DNA from: Laguncularia racemosa
Lineage: Eukaryota; Streptophyta; Magnoliopsida; Myrtales; Combretaceae
Direction: 5' to 3'
DNA: 64,000 nt
NCBI GenBank assembly: GCA_037954665.1
Contig: JBBMOL010000205.1
Coordinates: 744,001-808,000, forward strand
Shown: in pieces, positions 60,497 through 64,000 of the stretch
Position numbering within the stretch: the first letter of the stretch is position 1
Layout: the number at the start of each line of letters is the position of its first letter
Program-made: the position numbers and the translations under genes
The notes under the pieces: generated by a model
Databases searched by the model: none
Told to the model about the DNA's origin: nothing
What the model saw: only the letters and a program-made list of their open reading frames with translations

Positions 60497-62826
60497 CTTT
60501 CCTTTTAGGTGTTGAGATGTGATGATAGGGTACTCTCAAATATAACACCCTAATGTTCAAGTGTATAATGTTACATATACAACCCCTTGAAGCAAGGTTT
60601 AGTAACAAATGTTGCCATGGGAGTCAAATCCATAATAATGATGCATACCATATCATGGTTTGTAATTGAGAAACTAATTAACCCTTCTCTGGACAAAAAG
60701 AAAGCCCTACTATTTTGCTATCTTCAACAACACATCCGAATGTTTATTATTCTTATCATGACAATTATTACCATACAACATAATTAAATAACATGGTTCT
60801 TAAGGAAAATTCCTTGCAAGGGATCTATTGCCTTTGGTAACATATTAATAATATAACTATAAATATTAAGTAAGGCAATCTACAAGAAATTAAATGATCA
60901 AATTGTTTAGACTAGTCACGTCAAATATGTGTGTACTTACAAGCTATAGGTCATCCTCAATTTCCTATGAAAAAAAGTACATCTTAGTTGAAATGAATAG
61001 ATGGTATGGTTATTGATTCCAATTAAAGTTAAGCTTTAACAATTGAAAAAGGTTCATATACTACTTAAATTAAAAAAAATCATCAATGTTAATTTAAGTT
61101 ACATGGCATAGGCGTATAACACTAGAATGGTTGATTGAGAACAAGAAAGATGCCATCGACATGTAAGTATGACAACCATCTTAGCTCGTTGGTCTGATGA
61201 TCGTTACCTTACTCTATGATCATGCAATATTTGAGTCTCTTGGTATGTGTTGATTTCAAATGATTAAGCATAATAGGATAACAAAAATAAGGTATGACTA
61301 TGATGAGTTGTGATTGTGAATGATTGATGGATCGATACTGGCTAAAATTAGCTTATAGACACATATGTTTTGGAACTTTAATGGTATAGAATTTGCATGG
61401 TTTAGTTGTAGAGGTATGGTTGATTGGTATCTTATAGTTTAGGAAATTGGGATAATCACAAGTTAAGATTTTAGATTGTTTTAATGTTTTATTTTATTTT
61501 TTCTTAGGGAATTTGTTGATTTAAGGATCTATATTAAGATTATGTAGCAAATTCTTATATGTTGAATTGCATGGGGTTGTGATTGATTGTTCCTAGCATT
61601 AAGTGGAAGAAAAATTGAATCAAGGGTTGAATTTGAGGAAAATTTGAAGTTAAGTTTTAGTTAGTGTTAATTTTTAAAGTTGCTGGCTATAGCTTCTAAA
61701 GGGAAACAATTGCTTCTTCTATTATGTGATTTACCATTTTTGTTCTCTTCTATGGCTTCTAAGGGTAAAAGAGCTCCTTCTTATGTGTTGTTCCATGTTA
61801 TTTGGACATTGAATTGATGTAACTATGTGAACCTATATAGGAAATCATTGAACTGGATTTGCAACAACAAATTGTACAACTATCAAGTCACCACAACTTT
61901 TATTGTTAAAAATTGTGGTTTAGCTCTTCAAGTGCAAATTCTGTTGTTGTTGTAGGTAAAGAAGGTGTTGTTGATGTTGTTGTTGCTCTTGCAGTTGTTT
62001 TGCTAATAAAATTGAATTAGTTTTTTGTTGAAGAGGTATAGGTTGCTCAATTGATTCATTCAACTCACACAAAGTCAGCAACGTCTGTTGACTTTGCTAT
62101 GTTGGCTTGTGATGTATTTCCTTATAGCAATGAATATTCATATCTTGTATATAGAGGCATAGCTATGACCATTAGCATTTGATTTTGACATTGTGCCTAA
62201 GCACAATAACAATAATTCTTAGACAATAAGTTAAATTGGCAAGAGGTTTAGCAATGCTTTATCTTTGTTGTCTTCGATAAGCATTATTGTCTCCCAATGG
62301 TTAAAGCTTAGTCAGTGTTAACTTGAAGTGTAATTTATGATTTTTTTTACATCTTCACTTGATCTTGTTTGATAAAGACCGTGTTGTAGGCTTGATAGTT
62401 TTTTGTATTGAAGAAGAATTATAAGTGAAAGATGAGATGTTTTCAGTCCAATTTATTAGATATCATACTCAATGTTGTGTTTATAGCATTCGACATATAT
62501 CTATAGTGTTGACTTGATGGATTGACTTAATGTGGATTTTTTTTCTTTTGCAATACATAAGGGAGTTTTATTAGCATTTTCACTAATTCTTTAGGGCCCT
62601 TATATTTCTAGACTAAGTAAACTTACACGTTCACAATATAAATGCTTATATGTTTTTCATTTTAGGTCTAATTTACTTTAAAATAAAGTTCATTATATGT
62701 TTACCATTTAAGAACTTATGTTTTCATTATATGTGTGTCAAACATTATTGGTTACACTTTTTTCCCCAACAAGAGTATTGTAAAACATTTTTTCATTTTA
62801 ATTTGCTATGGGATTCTTTTGCGGTT
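60497..62826. other. CACTA interior, non-coding as seen
   Basis: AT-rich sequence with no recognised protein. A GTT-rich microsatellite lies near 61935-61990. It probably includes introns and UTR of element genes, but no exons could be assigned. Confidence 0.45.
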
Positions 62827-64000
62827 ATGGATAAGAGTTGGATGAATTGTAATATTGAAAGTGAAGAGTACCTACAAGGTGTAAATTTTTTTATTGCGTA
62901 CTTGCACATGAAGTATGGAATGGACAAGAGGTTAAGTTGTCCTTGTAGGAAATACTTAAACGTGTCTTCGCACACTATAAATGTAATAAGAGTACACTTG
63001 CTTGTTGATGAGATAGATGTAACTTACCGTTGTTGGATATACCATGTTGAGGAGCCGACCATTGAATTGCCAAGGAGAACTCGAGGTAGAATTCGTCATG
63101 AAGAATATGATTTTAGAACATACAGAAGCGAGGGGTTCAATGAGGAAAATGGCGACGACATAAACGGACTTGATGAAATGCTAGAAGATTTAGAGGCATT
63201 TATTGACAATTAAGTTGAAGGTCCAACTCCTAAGGATGGATTTGATTTCCCACCCAATTTTGTTGATGGGCTAAGAGTTGACTCACAACAAGAACTTTAT
63301 TCAGGATGTAAGTTATCAAAATTCTTATTTATCGTAAAGCTACTTCACTTAAAAGTATACAACAAGTGGAGTAATAAGTCTTTTGATATGCTTCTCCAAC
63401 TTCTTCATGACATGATCCCTAATGAAGAGTCTCTTCCTAAGTTATACTATCATGCAAACAAGTACTTACGAGGATTGGGCATGGGTTGCCATTATATTCA
63501 TGCATGCAAATATGACTGTTGCTTGTTTTGAGGTAGTAACAAGCACCTCACACAATGCCCCACATGTGGTACCTCAAGGTATAAGGTGTGTGGTGGATCT
63601 AGGAAGGGTATTCCTCAAAAGATTTTGCATTACTTTCTTGTGAAACCAAGGTTGCAATGCCTTTTCATAAATGCTAAAGTCTCTCAAAAAATGTATTGGC
63701 ATAAAAAGGAACATAAAAAACAAGACAATTGTATGGGTCATCCTGCAAATGGGCTATCTTAGGTCAATTTTGACATTGAATTCCTTGAGTTTTCCAAGGA
63801 CTCTCGCAATATCAGGTCAGGGCTAGCCAATGACGGCTTCAATCCCTTTGGATCTATGAGCCAATCATATAGCATGTGGCATGTGGTTCTAATTACATAT
63901 AACTTGCCTCCTTAGATGTGTATGAAGAAAGAGTTCTTGATGATGTCATTGTTAATCCCAGGACCTAAAGCACCGGGGCAAGAGATTGATGTCTACTTGC
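62827..64000 (+). pseudogene. TNP2-like CACTA transposase, 5' part
   Basis: ATG at 62827 gives MDKSWMN, the common start of plant CACTA transposases, with the transposase-associated domain (GVNFFIAYLHMK, SCPCRKYLN). One frame then runs to the window edge: HLKVYNKWSNKSFDMLLQLL, LGMGCHYIHACKYDC, CPTCGTSRYK, GLANDGFNPFG and LIPGPKAPGQEID all fit TNP2. In-frame stops are at 63211 and about 63528, and TAG replaces Trp at about 63760 and 63915. The gene is therefore inactive unless the stops fall in introns. Confidence 0.9.

Larger units (their letters stand above)
58364..64000 (+). mobile_element. CACTA (En/Spm-type) transposon, left end; right end outside window
   Basis: CACTACAAGAA at 58364 is the family's terminal inverted repeat. 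It is followed by TAGCGA-type subterminal motifs (58384, 58410 in reverse, 58472). A TNP2-like transposase is encoded at 62827-64000 in the same orientation. The interior between is AT-rich, with exon-like GC-richer blocks at 58640-58880 and 59280-59420, and holds a solo LTR. The other terminus and the 3-bp target duplication cannot be checked here. Confidence 0.8.

Overview
The window is nuclear DNA of a flowering plant, very probably a dicot. It is AT-rich and contains an intron-bearing alpha-expansin gene. Most of the rest is LTR retrotransposons inserted into one another, plus the start of a CACTA DNA transposon. No bacterial, organellar or CRISPR features were seen. Coordinates and comparisons were made by eye; no alignment or database search was run.

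Layout. 1-2293 is intergenic. 2294-10484 is an old, decayed Ty3/gypsy element on the minus strand (element D), whose gag is split by a solo LTR (7019-8842). About 11430-49260 is a nested stack. The outermost layer is a plus-strand Ty3/gypsy fragment (E). E was hit by a solo LTR (11859-13950) and by an Athila-like element (C, 14853-48735). The left LTR of C was then hit by two Ogre/Tat-type elements in opposite orientations: A (plus, 14997-27030) and B (minus, 28176-42955). Target-site duplications (TSDs) support the order: AAAAG for A, GTAGG for B, GTAGC for the solo LTR, CTATT/GTATT for C. 49260-54890 is intergenic. 54900-56892 is a three-exon EXPA4-like expansin, the only host gene that looks intact. 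From 58364 to the right edge is a CACTA element with a decayed TNP2 transposase; it carries a solo LTR of the D family.

Elements A and B share this plan: LTR of 2.1-2.4 kb; tRNA-Arg primer site; ORF1 with a DUF7745-like domain; gag and aspartic protease; a small GT-AG intron; reverse transcriptase; RNase H; a second archaeal-type RNase H; integrase; a long 3' UTR with tandem arrays; polypurine tract; LTR. This is the Ogre layout. A has lost its primer site, most of ORF1 and nearly all of gag-protease. B keeps every module but has nonsense codons and frameshifts. Two nonsense codons are shared by A and B.

The most unusual signals are in the Ogre-type family. (1) All six LTR copies keep a tRNA-like block with RNA polymerase III A and B boxes; in the four plus-strand copies a T-run was also read, and in the best-preserved copies a 16-bp palindrome lies just upstream. 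(2) Every copy except the most decayed one has a consensus splice donor exactly where sequence changes from GC-rich to strongly AT-rich. (3) The 3' UTR holds arrays of small hairpins whose stem sequence changes in a compensatory way between arrays.
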